Origin: Ricinus communis
Taxonomy: Eukaryota > Streptophyta > Magnoliopsida > Malpighiales > Euphorbiaceae
NCBI RefSeq assembly: GCF_019578655.1
Contig: NC_063261.1
Coordinates: 17,288,216 to 17,352,215, forward strand
Length of the DNA: 64,000 bases
Direction of reading: 5' to 3'
The notes below the pieces were generated by a model, which had not been told where the DNA came from, searched no databases, and saw only the letters and a program-made list of their open reading frames with translations. This document shows, in pieces, positions 37,033 to 48,531 of the stretch. Numbering within the stretch: position 1 is the first letter of the stretch; each line of letters starts with the position of its first letter. A program made the position numbers and the translations under genes.

Positions 37033-37493
37033 TGTAGAAAAATATGAACCTGATAGAGCAAAATCACAGCTAATAATTTGAGAAAATAAAGATAAAGAAA
37101 GACAAAATACACAATAGAACACACAGATATACGTGGAAAACCCCTAAACAAATTAGGGTAAAAATCACGGGCAATGATAGAAGAATTTTACTATAAGAAA
37201 AAAATAATAGGAGTTACAAACTCTCTATTTATAAAGGAGAAAACATTAAAATTCTCTCTTTATAATAGGAGAAAAATAATTGCTTAACTCTCTAATATTT
37301 TTCTCTTATTTTGGGATACTTTAATAACAAAGTGAGGCCTCTATTATATAGGCTTGGAAAGTACCTCTACATTGTTAACTTAGCAATGTGGGAGAAAATG
37401 CTCCTCAAATATCAACAATCTCCCACTTGAAGATTTGATTGAGGATCAATCAGATCTTCACACCGTTCTTTCTTCCTTGCCTTTCCATGCTGC

Positions 37494-40483
37494 TTATACT
37501 TTTATCAGGCCACTAGAGGATTGACACCAAATAAATTTATCAGTGTTAACTGCCTTCGTCAAAAAATCTGCTAGGTTGTCTTTAGTATGAATTTTCTGCA
37601 TATCCACAGTGCCCTCTTCCACTTTTTCACGAACGAAGTGATACTGGACTCGTATGTGTTTTGACTTTGAATGAAAAGTTGGATTCCTTGCGAGATGCAA
37701 GGCACTCTGACTGTCACAGAACAGAGGAATATGCTCTTGTTCGTGCCCGAGTTCCTCCATCATCATTTTCAACCATACTGCTTCCTTACTAGCTTGTGTA
37801 GTTGCTACATATTACATTGTTGATGTCGCCACGATGGTGTGAACACATACCCTGTAGTAGATTTGCTTTTATCAAGATCACCTGCATAATCTGAGTCAAC
37901 ATATCCTCTGATAATAAAGTCTGATCCTCCATAACATAATGCAACATCTAAGGTTACCTTAACATATCTTAGAATCCTCTTTACAGCATTCCAATACTCT
38001 CTACCAGGATTCGCCATGTACCGACTTACTACTCCCACTGCATGTGCAATGTCTGGTCGTGTACAAATCATCGCGAACATTAAACTCCCCACTACTGATG
38101 CATACGGTACTCGAGACATTTTCATCCTTCCTTCTTCAACGCTAGGACTCATCTTTGGAGGATAATTTGAAACTAACAGGAAGTGGGGTAGAAATTGACT
38201 TACAATCTTGCATATTGAAGCGTCGCAAGACCTTCTTCAAATAATTTTTCTGAGAAAGCCAAATCTTCCTATTGTTTCTGTCTCGTTGAATTTGCATCCC
38301 TAGAATCTTGTTTGCTGGTCCCAAGTCCTTCATTTCAAATTCCCTAGCCAACTGTGCCTTTAGTTCTTCAATATGATCTTTGTTGGGGCCTGCTACCAAC
38401 ATGTCATCTACATATAACAGTAAGATAATAAAATCACTTTTACCAAACCTCTTGAAATATGCACAAGGGTCTGCATTAAGTCTGTTGTATCCAAGGCTCA
38501 TGATGAAGGAATCAAATCTCTTATACCAACACCTCGGTGCCTGCTTTAAACCGTATAGAGATTTGTTCAACCTACAAACCAAGTTCCGCTTTCCTTTTTC
38601 TTCAAAACCTTCTGGCTGGAGCATATAAATTTCTTCCTTAAGATCTCCATGGAGAAAAGCTGTTTTCACATCTAGTTGCTCTAGATGTAAGTCAAATGTA
38701 GCACACATCGCCAAGACTACTCGAACAGTTGTTAATCGAACTACAGGGGAAAATATTTCGTTGAAGTCAATCCCCTCCTTCTGAGCATATCATTTCACCA
38801 CCATTCTTGCACGAAACCGCTCCACTTGATCATCACTATTTCTTTTGATCTTAAAGACCCATTTATTGCCAATGGCCTTTCTTCCTTGTGGTAGTGGCAC
38901 AAGCTCCCAAGTCTTGTTCTTATGTAGAGCTTCCATCTCTTCTTGCATTCTGCCATCCAACTGAGATGCATCCGAACTCATTGCTTCTTGGAGAGTTGAT
39001 GGCTCTCCTTCCTCGATTAGAAGACAGGTATGCGACATTCGCCTATATCATAATCTTTATGCCAGTTGGTGTAAATTTTATACGTTTTCCCTTTCCAAGT
39101 TCGACTCTTCAACTACTACCGGCTCTTCAAACTCAATTTGGTTCTTCCTCTTCGTGCTCTGGTGCTACTTGGGAAGAATTTTCTTCCGTAGACTTTCTTT
39201 CCACTGTATAGTTGTAGTCTCCGAATTTTCTTTTGAAGTGCTATCATCTTCTCCCTTCAATTTATCTTCTAGGAAGATTACATCCCTGCCCGATTATAAC
39301 CTTGTAGGCGTTGGGATCCCACAGGCGATGCCCTTCACACCATCGATATCCCAAGAACAAACACTTCCTGGATTTTGAATCCGACTTTGTAGTTTCTTGG
39401 ATATTATACATCACATACGGGACTTCCAAATATATGGAGGTTTGAATAATCAACTGGTTTCCCGGTCCACATCTCCATCGGTGTCTTTTGATCAATTCTT
39501 TGTAGATGGAGACCGGTTAATCACATAACAAAGTGTTAATCGCCCGAATGCCTTATTTAGGCCTGCGAGCTCCCAACAATGCTCTAGTTCTTTCTAGCGA
39601 GTTCTGTTCATCCGCTCGCCACTCCATTTTGTTGAGGAGTGTATGCCGTAGTGAAACTGTCTCTTGATGCCTTCTTGCTTGCAAAAGCTATTAAATTCAT
39701 GACCTGTGTATTCTCCTCCATTATCTGTCCTTAAACACTTGATCTTATTGCACGAATCAAGTTCAACCCGCGCTTTGTAAGTTTTGAAAATTACAAATAC
39801 ATCTCCCTTGCTCTTGATTGGATACACCCAACATCTCCTTGAGTAATCATTGATGAAGGATACAAAGTACTTAGCTCCTCCTAGTGATGAAACCGGTGCT
39901 TGTCATACATCGGAGTGAACTAATTCTAGAGCATCCTTGCTTCTAGAATTGGATGTATTGAGCTGTAGTCGATCTTTGCTTGCTTGTTATGCAATGCTCA
40001 CAAAAGGGTAATGACACCTTTGTGAGACCGGGGAAGTAGATTTTTCTCGTGAGAATCTTCATGCCTTGTTCGGACATATGTCCAAGCCCGATGCCACACC
40101 ATTCGGATCTCTCGCTTAAACTACTTGAAGCAACGGATGCTTCTACTTCATACCTCCCAAAACATATACAAATTAGCGACAATTTTTTTTTCCTTTCATA
40201 ATTACAAGCGCTCCTCGGCTAATCTTCATGATTCCTTTCTGAACTTTGATAATGCAATTAAGATCATCCAAATTTGTCCCGGAGATAACAAATTCTTCTT
40301 CGGACCTTCCACATGTCGCACTCCTTGAATAGTGCGATCATGCATCTTCAACCTGATAGTTCCAATGCCTATAATCTTTAAGGCATTATCTTCACAACTA
40401 TACACAGATCCTCCTAAGATAGGTTCAGTTGATATTGCTACTTCACAGCATAATACATTTCCATCATCCGAAGTGCATGCCAC
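37494..40483 (-). pseudogene. copia-2 pol (broken)
   Basis: Fragments in order on the minus strand: protease region with KKNLLSPGQIW (40483-40226); integrase zinc region with HMSEQGM (40182-39943) and core with RTDNGGEY (39827-39594); RT from about 39038 with LYVDDMLVAG (38714-38142); and RNase H with CDSQSALHLARNP and SKHIRVQYHFVREK (37772-37494). Small frameshifts separate these parts. Confidence 0.85.
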
Positions 40484-40489
40484 ATTCCC

Positions 40490-41244
40490 TTAAGGATTGG
40501 AATTCTTTAAACTCCAACAATCATTCTTCAGTTGACCTTTCTTACCACAATTGTAGCATTTATAATTCTTCTTACTCTTTGATTTTGATCTACAATGATT
40601 GTGACTCCCACTTGGACTACGTTCTGTTGATCTCCCTCTCATCACCATCAAGGCTTCCACTTGTTGTGAACTTGCCTGCTTGTCTTCCTTGTTTCTTCGT
40701 CGATTTTCTTCTTCAAGAATAGCGGCTGCTATATCATCAAAGACTAGAATTTGGTATGACATTATTTGTCAAACCGATGATGAGTTGATCATACGAATCA
40801 GGGTAGACTTTGGAGTAGAAGTTCACGCACGTTCTTGTGACTCTATTTTATAGCCCAATGATGTGAGTTGAGAAAATAGAGTATTCAAGACATTAAGATG
40901 CTCATCCGGAAGTAGATTCCGACATTCTTAAGGTGTAAAGTTTCCTCTTAAGGAAAATTTTGTTGTGTAATGACTTGGCCTCGGTCTAGTGAGGTGGTCC
41001 CAAATCTCCTTTGTCGTTTTCTTTTCTTCTATGCTGGACAAGATCCCATCTGCAAGTGCTAGATGAAGGTTTGCAATAGCATTCTCATCCATCTCGTTCC
41101 ACTTATTATCATCTGTGAGTGTTGTCGATTACGTTCAACGATAGCCGCAAGACAATTGTCTTTTCTCAATCTGACTTTTATCTTTAATTTTCACAGTGAG
41201 AAATTACTCCCGTTGAACTTTTCAATCTCAAATTTTGCCGCCAT
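40490..41244 (-). pseudogene. copia-2 gag (nonsense and frameshifts)
   Basis: Begins ATG GCG GCA AAA (MAAKFEIEKFNGSNFSL) and hits a TGA at codon 18, where copia gag proteins of this type have Trp. The remainder is frameshifted. The zinc knuckle CYNCGKKGQLKNDC is intact at about 40515-40560. Confidence 0.8.
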
Positions 41245-41907
41245 TGCTTCTATCACAAACGGTGCGTTTTAGCTTGTAAAATAAACCGCAGTAATGAACA
41301 CAACTCACTAGGTAAGTTCCCAGGAAAGACTGGAGGGTCACAAGCGGACCTCTTAAATACCAATCTCCTTAGACAGAACCTTCCCTAGATTGTAAGTATT
41401 CTTACTACTCTACACAAGCTCTTTTGCACCAAAGAAAACCTCAAACTCCTGTGAAAGATCAGGCTGAGCTGCAATCACAGAATTTTAAGGAATTTCTTAC
41501 CAACCAGGAGCTCTGATACCAATTGTAGAAAAATATGAACCTGATAGAGCAAAATCACAGCTAATAATTTGAGAAAATAAAGATAAAGAAAGACAAAATA
41601 CACAATAGAACACACAGATATACGTGGAAAACCCCTAAACAAATTAGGGTAAAAACCACGGGCAATGATAGAAGAATTTTACTATAAGAAAAAATAATAG
41701 GAGTTACAAACTCTCTATTTATAAAGGAGAAAACATTAAAATTCTCTCTTTATAATAGGAGAAAAATAATTGCTTAACTCTCTAATATTTTTCTCTTATT
41801 TTGGGATACTTTAATAACAAAGTGAGGCCTCTATTATATAGGCTTGGAAAGTACCTCCACATTGTTAACTTAGCAATGTGGGAGAAAATGCTCCTCAAAT
41901 ATCAACA

Positions 41908-42332
41908 GTAAAACCCAAAATTATTAATTATAATTAGCAAGTATTGATCTTCATATTAGTTGTAATAGTTATTTTGTTTTTGGCTGCCTCCAGATTTTTC
42001 TCTGTTTCTTTTTTCAGATGCATCAACAAGTGGGTTTCACCATGGGTTAAACTCCTTTTAGCCATGGTAGCTACTAACATTCAGTGGCTTTACCATCTCA
42101 CTTCTCCTACTCTTCAATCTCCTAAACCTCCATAACCTCATTTATTACAAGTCATTGATCATCCACTTCAATATCATAAGCTTCTTTTGTCGTGATAATA
42201 CATTGAAGAGTCCTACACAATTTAACTAACTGAGCTATACATGATAAGAGATACAACTAATGATGAGTTTAAGTTACAGCAAAATAACAGAAAATACAAA
42301 GCTAAGATATTTCAGCTGCTTTATCTTTATAA
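41908..42332. other. Sequence between copia-2 and UGT85-5 exon 1
   Basis: AT-rich, with no similarity to UGT coding sequence recognised. It abuts the truncated UGT exon 1 at about 42333. Confidence 0.35.
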
Positions 42333-42736
42333 GATACAACTCACCGGCGGCTTCCCAGGTGAAGAAGAAGAAGTACTGTCATTGATCTTGTAAGCAGATT
42401 CCGAAATGGGACTAGACAGTTCTTTGAAGTAGAGTCGCAAAGAGAAGGAATATCTTGTGTTGTGTCATCGTTATTACCGTGATCACTCACAGGAAGACCA
42501 TCAGGGATAGCTTCAAAGCAAAAGTCCGGCAAGCCGGCAACGGAGTCTAAGCCTCTGGATTTGAGCAAGCGTTTATGGTTGTACTCAGTGTTGACAAAGG
42601 TTATGTAAAAGCCTCTGAAGTGAAGAAGTTTTGCTACCTTTAACATAGGGTTTATGTGACCTTGTGCTGAGTATGGTATGCATACAGCATGGGGTTTATT
42701 ATTGTTAGCCACTAAATTGGGTTCCATTACTCTCAT
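42333..42736 (-). pseudogene. UGT85-5 pseudogene, 5' part of exon 1
   Basis: The minus-strand reading has [20 protein letters not shown] and AQGHINPM (catalytic His kept), then ISLAND-like family sequence up to LVPFRNLL. One frameshift follows; the other frame continues [19 protein letters not shown], as in UGT85 proteins. Homology ends there, before the catalytic Asp. The start could be 42736 (MRVMEP) or 42727 (MEP). Orientation and content fit exon 2 at 34832-35787, so both are read as one broken gene; two independent relics remain possible. Confidence 0.82.
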
Positions 42737-42839
42737 CTCTGTGTGAAAGAAATAGAGAAAGATGAGTCTCAGAGTTTTTGATAAAGCAGAAAGAGAAGCC
42801 AATGATTTTCATTTTAATATTTATAAACGTTTCTTTCTT

Positions 42840-42842
<3 letters not shown>

Positions 42843-42879
<37 letters not shown>
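42843..42879. repeat. (AT)n microsatellite
   Basis: About 37 bases of pure AT dinucleotide repeat upstream of UGT85-5 exon 1. Confidence 0.95.
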
Positions 42880-42883
<4 letters not shown>

Positions 42884-43303
42884 TTGTGAAGGAGAAATTA
42901 CGTCAAGATTCTTGAGGTTTATTCTGACAAACATTTTGATTGCTACTTTAAAAGAAAATGTTACACATGTCTAAATACCCAATTCATTTCATACGAAGAG
43001 AATATTTTTCAAATTAAAAAAATTCCAATTACTTATCATTTTTATATATTGAGTTTAACATTAATTTCTTTAATTTTATTTTTATATTAAAATAAATATA
43101 ATAAATTTTATAATATTTATAAAAAAATTGAATTAGTCTAATTCAATTATTTTTTATAATTAATTTTATTAAATATTTTCTTAATCCAAATAAATTATTA
43201 AAAAACTAAGTTAGTACGAGATGAAAAGAATGTTTAATAACATTAGACTTGTTAATCCTTGTATTTGTATGTCCGTGTATTATATAAGTAATGCTTGTTG
43301 GAG

Positions 43304-44201
43304 GGACAAAGGGTCAATTTGCACTTTGAAATTATGTCTAATAGTTAAATACATCTAATTTAAAGGTTATGCCATTACCAATCGCGGGTAACCCTCGGAC
43401 CGGCCGCCCCTGACCTAATAAGAACGATTATCCTTATGACCAAACAAGGACCAGTTTACTTCTCGAATTATTTCAGCAAATAGCTCCATGTAGTTAAGTC
43501 TAAGGATAAAATACACTTAATTTAAACTGTTTCAACAAGTAGACCTCTAAACTCAAGGTCAATGGTCAAATACACCGAATCTAAACTTTCTGCAGGAAGT
43601 AGTCCTCTAAACTTATGTCTAGGAGTTGAATACACACAATTTAAGGTCTCAATTAAATTAAAAAATTAAAAATAATATTTTATTTTATTAATTTACTAAT
43701 ACAGTATTTAGTGATGTGCTATATAAGAGCGTATTTAAAAAAATATAAATTTTAGGTTCAATCGATTCAAAAATGAAAAAATATTAAATAAGTCAAATTT
43801 TAACATTCTAATAATTAAATAAGTCAAATTTCAATTTTCTTTCATAATAAATAGGCTCATAACTTATCTCTTTTGAATCAATTAAATTTCAATTTTAAAT
43901 TTTACTAAATACACGCTTGTATAATGTGTCAGTATATATTATATCGGTAAATTAATAAAATAGATATTATTTTTAATTTTTATAAATCAATTAAAATTTA
44001 AAAATTTAATAATATTTTATTTTATTTAGAAGAGTTAATTGAGCTTATTTAACTCGTGTACATTAATTCAAATGACTGTTTAATGAAAAGATTAAAATTA
44101 AATATATTTAATCTTTAGAGATAATATCACACGTCACTCAAAATAAATTTGATACCTTTGATTATTGGACACAAATTCAGAAGAAAAATTGACCCTTTGT
44201 C
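43304..44201. mobile_element. Inverted-repeat element (~0.9 kb) with internal ~60-base repeats
   Basis: GGACAAAGGGTCAATTT at 43304-43320 recurs inverted at 44187-44201. Just inside the left end, 43479-43652 holds about three diverged units of ~60 bases, each with a version of AAGTAGACCTCTAAACT and AAATACAC. GC-rich patches (GACCGGCCGCCCC near 43400, GGTCGGGGACGG near 44210) lie near both ends. No transposase was seen. This resembles a non-autonomous Mutator-like element, but a target-site duplication was not found. Confidence 0.45.
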
Positions 44202-44999
44202 GGTTGTCGGGGTCGGGGACGGCAAATCAAAAATTATTTTAATTTTTTATCTGCTTAGGTTCAAAAATTTATAAAAAGAAACAAAGAGAAAAAATGTCAG
44301 ACCATACCGCAAAATCATGGTTCATTCTAATACATTTAATTATGACCATGGTATATAGCCAAGTTATAACAGGTTGCAATATGTTCCAAATAACAAAAAT
44401 GATTCTCTAAAGTTTTTATTATTTTCTCTTTGCTCTTTTACTTTTCCTCCTCCGACCCTTGTAATCACTTTCAATTTCTCTTAGGAAAAGTGGTTTGTCA
44501 AGAAAGCTGTGTAGGATAGAAAAATATGGGTGCTGTTTCATAAAAGCATTTTTTTTCCTTGGGTTACAAATTTAACGCAGTATGAATTTATAAAATGAAT
44601 TGACTGATGTAATGATTCATTATATAGTAATTATAATAACTAATTTAATATTTTTAATATATAATTTATATATAGATAATTATTTAATTAAATATTATAA
44701 TTTTTATTTATAAAAATTTAATAGATCATGAAATACATAGTGATCCCAAAAGCTGCCAGCAAAGGTTAGATAGCATCAGCAGCCACCAGCGATTAGTTGC
44801 AATATCTGTGCACCGCATGGATAACCAAAACAAATGTATGGCTAAATGCATGTTTGGTACATCTTCAAACGGTAAATAAAAAGACAAGTGTACGCCTATA
44901 CGCATGTAATTTACTTGCATTCTTGTCGTTTGACAAATGCCTCTATGCATGTTACATTTTCAAACTTTCGGACTCTCGAGTCTTCTTTATTAAGTTTTT
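44202..44999. other. Spacer left of the CC-NB-ARC pseudogene
   Basis: No supported gene. Short open frames here have no family resemblance. Leucine-rich repeats expected downstream of the NB-ARC domain were not found. Confidence 0.35.
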
Positions 45000-46302
45000 T
45001 AATGTCTGGGAAAGAATTAAGATTTTGCCAAGAAGTTCATCTAGGTAGCTCTCAGCAACTTCTTCCAATATCTTCCGTCCCTTTCCTCCATAAATCCTTC
45101 TGCAATCTATGATCGAATTGACCTCATTCGCTTCATTGCATAATGTTCAGGGAATATGCTGAAATGTAAGAAATAAGCTTTCAAATAGCCTGGAAAATCG
45201 TAGTAGCTGAGTAACAATATTTTTATCATACTTTGAAGTTCATCGTCGTCTAATTCATGTATTTTACCTCCGCGATTACGCCTTATCATCTCTTATTCAT
45301 GTGTTTAACTTGTGTTTTTCCTGGCCAAGACAGCACTAATAGTCACAATTGCGAGGGGTAGTCTCTAGCATTTTTCTATCAGGTTTTGAGCAATACCCGT
45401 CAAAGGTGGAAGGCAGCCATGCCCTTGGAATGCTGATTTGCAAAACAGACTCCAAGATGCTTCAAGAGACGAGGGTTGCAGATGATATACCTGATATGAC
45501 CACGCGAAAAATATTTGCGAAAAATATTGATTGCTTTCGTTATGCAATATTGGCGAAAAATATCCTTTTAAGATTTCTTCCATCTTGAATAACTGCGAAA
45601 GACTGATTCGAGCATGGACCTTCAAATCTCTGACAACCTTAGGATCATCATAGACTTCTTTGACTAGTGTGGTTTTCCCCAATCCTCTTTGACTAGTGTG
45701 GTTTTCCCCAATCCTCCTATTCCTACCACTGAAATGACTTTGACATATTGTGCTTCAGTTGGCCACCCAATCAGCTGCTTCTTAGCCTTGTCAACGCCAA
45801 CAAGCTCATAAGTGTCTTGTAGCCGGAGAGGCTCTTTTCGACTATCATCCCACATGCTGTTTGTTGCTGTAGTACTAGTGGAGCTCGAGTCTCGCTCTTC
45901 TTGGACATAGAACTTGTACGTCTGATGATATCCTTTAGAAACACTTTCATTTCTTGATTTGATGCTTCTTAATTTAGAAGCAATTTTGATGACAATGATA
46001 AACATCCTCGACCGACAAGATCTTAGAGATGAAGCGTTTTTTATTACTTGCTAGACGAAGGGAGAATTCATCAAAAACATCTTCAATGTCAAAAGCAGTT
46101 TCTCGTACTTGCTTAATCCATACTTGAGCTTGAGGATCAGTTTCTTCCATCGCCTCTGCTACTCTCAAGAAAGCCATTATTTGCTCCGGTTCATCTTTGA
46201 TGGATTCAAACTCCCCTCCAACTCCTCTCAGTATTTCTGATTCTTCCTCAAGGAAGAGCTCCAGCCAGCAAAAAGCAAAAAGGAAACTAAACTTTCAGCC
46301 AT
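45000..46302 (-). pseudogene. CC-NB-ARC disease-resistance gene relic (RPM1-like)
   Basis: Starts MAESLVSFLL (46302). After a frameshift it reads FLEEESEILRGVGGEFESI, AFLRVAEAMEETD and QVWIKQVRETAFDIEDVFDEF, the Rx-type coiled coil. The NB-ARC P-loop GIGGLGKTTLV follows. A 29-base tandem duplication at 45658-45715 repeats the P-loop region and shifts frame. KMEEILK then jumps towards YQVYHLQP, losing the kinase-2 region. Later LPLAIVTI, LLLSYYDFPGYLK, FLHFSIFPEHY and IAEGFMEE follow in changing frames, then EVAESYLDELL. No leucine-rich repeat is attached. It is clearly non-functional. Confidence 0.88.
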
Positions 46303-46404
46303 TGGTTCGCTCTTGATTAGTTTTTTGCTTGCAGGAACTGAAAGAAATGATATCAGTAAGTTTACAACATTTTAAAAGTGATGAACTAAGGAAGGGAAAA
46401 GGAA

Positions 46405-47481
46405 GGGAAAACGATCCTAGATAGCCCAACCTTTAACCATTTTCGCGAATCTAGCCTCATTTTTAAAACGTATCAATTTGGTCCACCATATTTGCGTCTT
46501 GTATCATTCCTACCCACCCGTGTTTTGGCGTGTGCCAGTAATGACATAACGTCCACACGTGGCTCCACATGTTTGTCTACGTGGCTGAGCATAATGAAGG
46601 ACCTCAAAACTCACAGTTTCGTCCTAACATTTCTCCAATTTTTTTTCCAATTCTAATTTCTAGGATTTATTTGTTAACTAAATGCTGCAGTGTTTGTCAA
46701 TGGGAAATTCTACAAGAACCCAAATCTTACCGTAGCTGAAGACTTCTTTTTCTGGATTAAACATCCCAAGAGATACTGCAAACCAAAATGGAGTAAATGT
46801 CACTCTCTTCAATGTCGATCAAATTGCAGGCCTTAATACACTTGGTATTTCTCTTGCTCGTCTTGACTATGCAGCAAATGGTGGCTTAAAACCCTTCGCA
46901 CACTCACCCTCGAGCAACAGAAATTCTTGTGGTCATTGAAGGAACTCTTTATGTCGGCTTTGTTACATCAACCCTAATCGCTTAGTCTCAAAAGTGCTAT
47001 ACTCAGGAGATGTTTTCGTGTTCCCAATTGGTCTGATTCATTTCCAGTTCAATCTTGCAAAGACAAATGCAGTAGCTTTTGCTGGTTTGAGCAGTCAGAA
47101 TCCCGGCGTCATTACTATAGCTAATGCAGTGTTTGGATCTAACCCACTTATTAATCCTGCTATTTTGGCTATTTAGCAATTGGTGTTGTTGGAAGTTATT
47201 AGTTGTATTGTAATTGTAAACCCTAGAAATTAGAATTGGGGATAGAATTGGAGAAAAAATTGAGAAAAAAATAGTAAGTTTTGAGGTACTTCAAGGTCCT
47301 CAGCCACGTAGACAAACATGTAGAGCTACGTGGACGCCATGTCATTAGTGCCACACGCCAAAACGCGAGTGGTTAGAAATGATACAAGACGCAAACATGG
47401 TGAACTAAATTGATACGTTTTAAAGATGAGGGTAGATTCGCAAAAACGGTTAAAGGTCGGGATATCTGGGATCGTTTTCCC
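46405..47481. mobile_element. Pack-MULE-like inverted-repeat element carrying a germin-like gene fragment
   Basis: Imperfect terminal inverted repeats of roughly 265 bases occupy 46405-46669 and 47218-47481. Both start GGGAAAACGATC and share ACCTTTAACC, TTTAAAACGTATCAATTT, GCGTCTTGTATCATT and TGTTTGTCTACGTGGCTGAG. Long inverted repeats starting GGG are typical of Mutator-like elements. The flanking nine bases, GAAAAGGAA (left) and ATTAAGGAA (right), share the last six, consistent with a decayed 9-base target-site duplication. The interior is a germin-like coding fragment and there is no transposase. Confidence 0.8.
46690..47176 (+). pseudogene. Germin-like protein fragment captured inside the inverted-repeat element
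   Basis: Starts at a probable exon boundary (CTGCAG/TG) with [21 protein letters not shown]. After frameshifts it continues [21 protein letters not shown] and RLDYAANGG, then [15 protein letters not shown], then [22 protein letters not shown] and [20 protein letters not shown] before a stop. This is the cupin core of a germin-like protein. The metal-binding HTHPRA-type motif is destroyed by a frameshift (PFAHSPSSN). The signal-peptide exon is absent. Confidence 0.88.
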
Positions 47482-48531
47482 ATTAAGGAAAGGTAAGTTG
47501 CATGTGAAGTCAACAAGGTCTAGAATCAATTCAAGAGTATATGATTTTTCTTTGATCATGTGAATGACATTTAATTACAAAAAGAATCCTAAGGTGAATA
47601 TTCTCACTAACTGTCTTTTTCAATTGATATGTTAAAATCTACCTAATGCAAAAAATTGTTATGATATTCTATACTGTATTGTCCAAAAGATTGGTTATAA
47701 TTTGATAAGCCACTTTGATTACTTTGATTAATACACCTTTATTTTTGTTTGTTGTAAATTGTATCTATTCATGAAGATGGAAATTAGAACAAAATGATAT
47801 TTTAAACTGGCTTCTTCAGCTATTGAATAACTACTTTAACTGATTTGTATACAATAAAATGCTATCAAATGGAAGATGACCTAAGCTTGTTAGATTATTA
47901 TATTCTTTTTATTAGGTTTTTTCATATTGGAACATATGTGTTATGCCTGCATAAAAGAAATGTGCTATTCTTTCTTTTACTTCCTTTCTATTGTTCTGTG
48001 AGTTGTTCATCACTGTCAGAAGACTAATTGGCAAGTTATTTGATAAGTTAGGCTGGCCATCCTTGACGTTAAACTATAAGCCACCGAATTCTTGCTGGAT
48101 CAGTTTTTGAGAAATTATGGTATGTTCTTTAGGTATCTTTGGAAATGAGCATTCTGCAGAGACATTGATTCTAGAAATTGCCAAGTTCACAAGTCCTTTG
48201 TGGCAAAAACTATAGTTAACATTGAAGTTATTATATGCAATATAGATCCTTTACAAGGATTCATTTATCTCTAAATAATTCAAATGCTTCAAAGTATTCA
48301 ATGAGTCAAGTACCACGAACCAAGAACAAGGCTGTAGAGATCGAGAGAGACCCTTTAAGTACTTCAAGCATTTTTGTGTAGCCTCTTCAATATGATAGGA
48401 CTTCAAATTCTTGTGCTATATCCATGGGATATCCAAAACTCAGATTATATGGAAAATAATGAATCCGGTCCATCACTACCAGAAAAACAATTGACTGATA
48501 ACTTTTGATAGGCGCGCCACCCATCCTTGAA
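47482..48531. other. Spacer downstream of the nitronate monooxygenase-like gene
   Basis: Probably includes the 3' UTR of the gene to the right. No other coding or RNA signal was seen. Confidence 0.4.

Larger units (their letters stand above)
37033..41907 (-). mobile_element. Ty1/copia LTR retrotransposon, copia-2 (Tnt1-like, young)
   Basis: LTRs at 37033-37417 and 41524-41907 differ by two substitutions and one A in a homopolymer over 385 bases. In element orientation (minus) they run TGTTGATATT...TTTCTACA. The primer-binding site TGGTATCAGAGCTCC lies just inside the 5' LTR (about 41510-41523), matching the initiator tRNA-Met end. The polypurine tract AAGTGGGAGA lies just inside the 3' LTR. 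Order: gag with a CCHC knuckle, protease, integrase, RT with YVDD, RNase H. Flanks ACAAA and GTAAA are only a weak target-site duplication. It separates the two parts of UGT85-5. Confidence 0.94.

Noticed and set aside
37033..41907. The 385-base direct repeats as a possible CRISPR-like or tandem array
   Set aside because: Two copies only, TG...CA ends, primer-binding site and purine tract inside: ordinary LTRs. CRISPR arrays are not expected in a plant nuclear genome.
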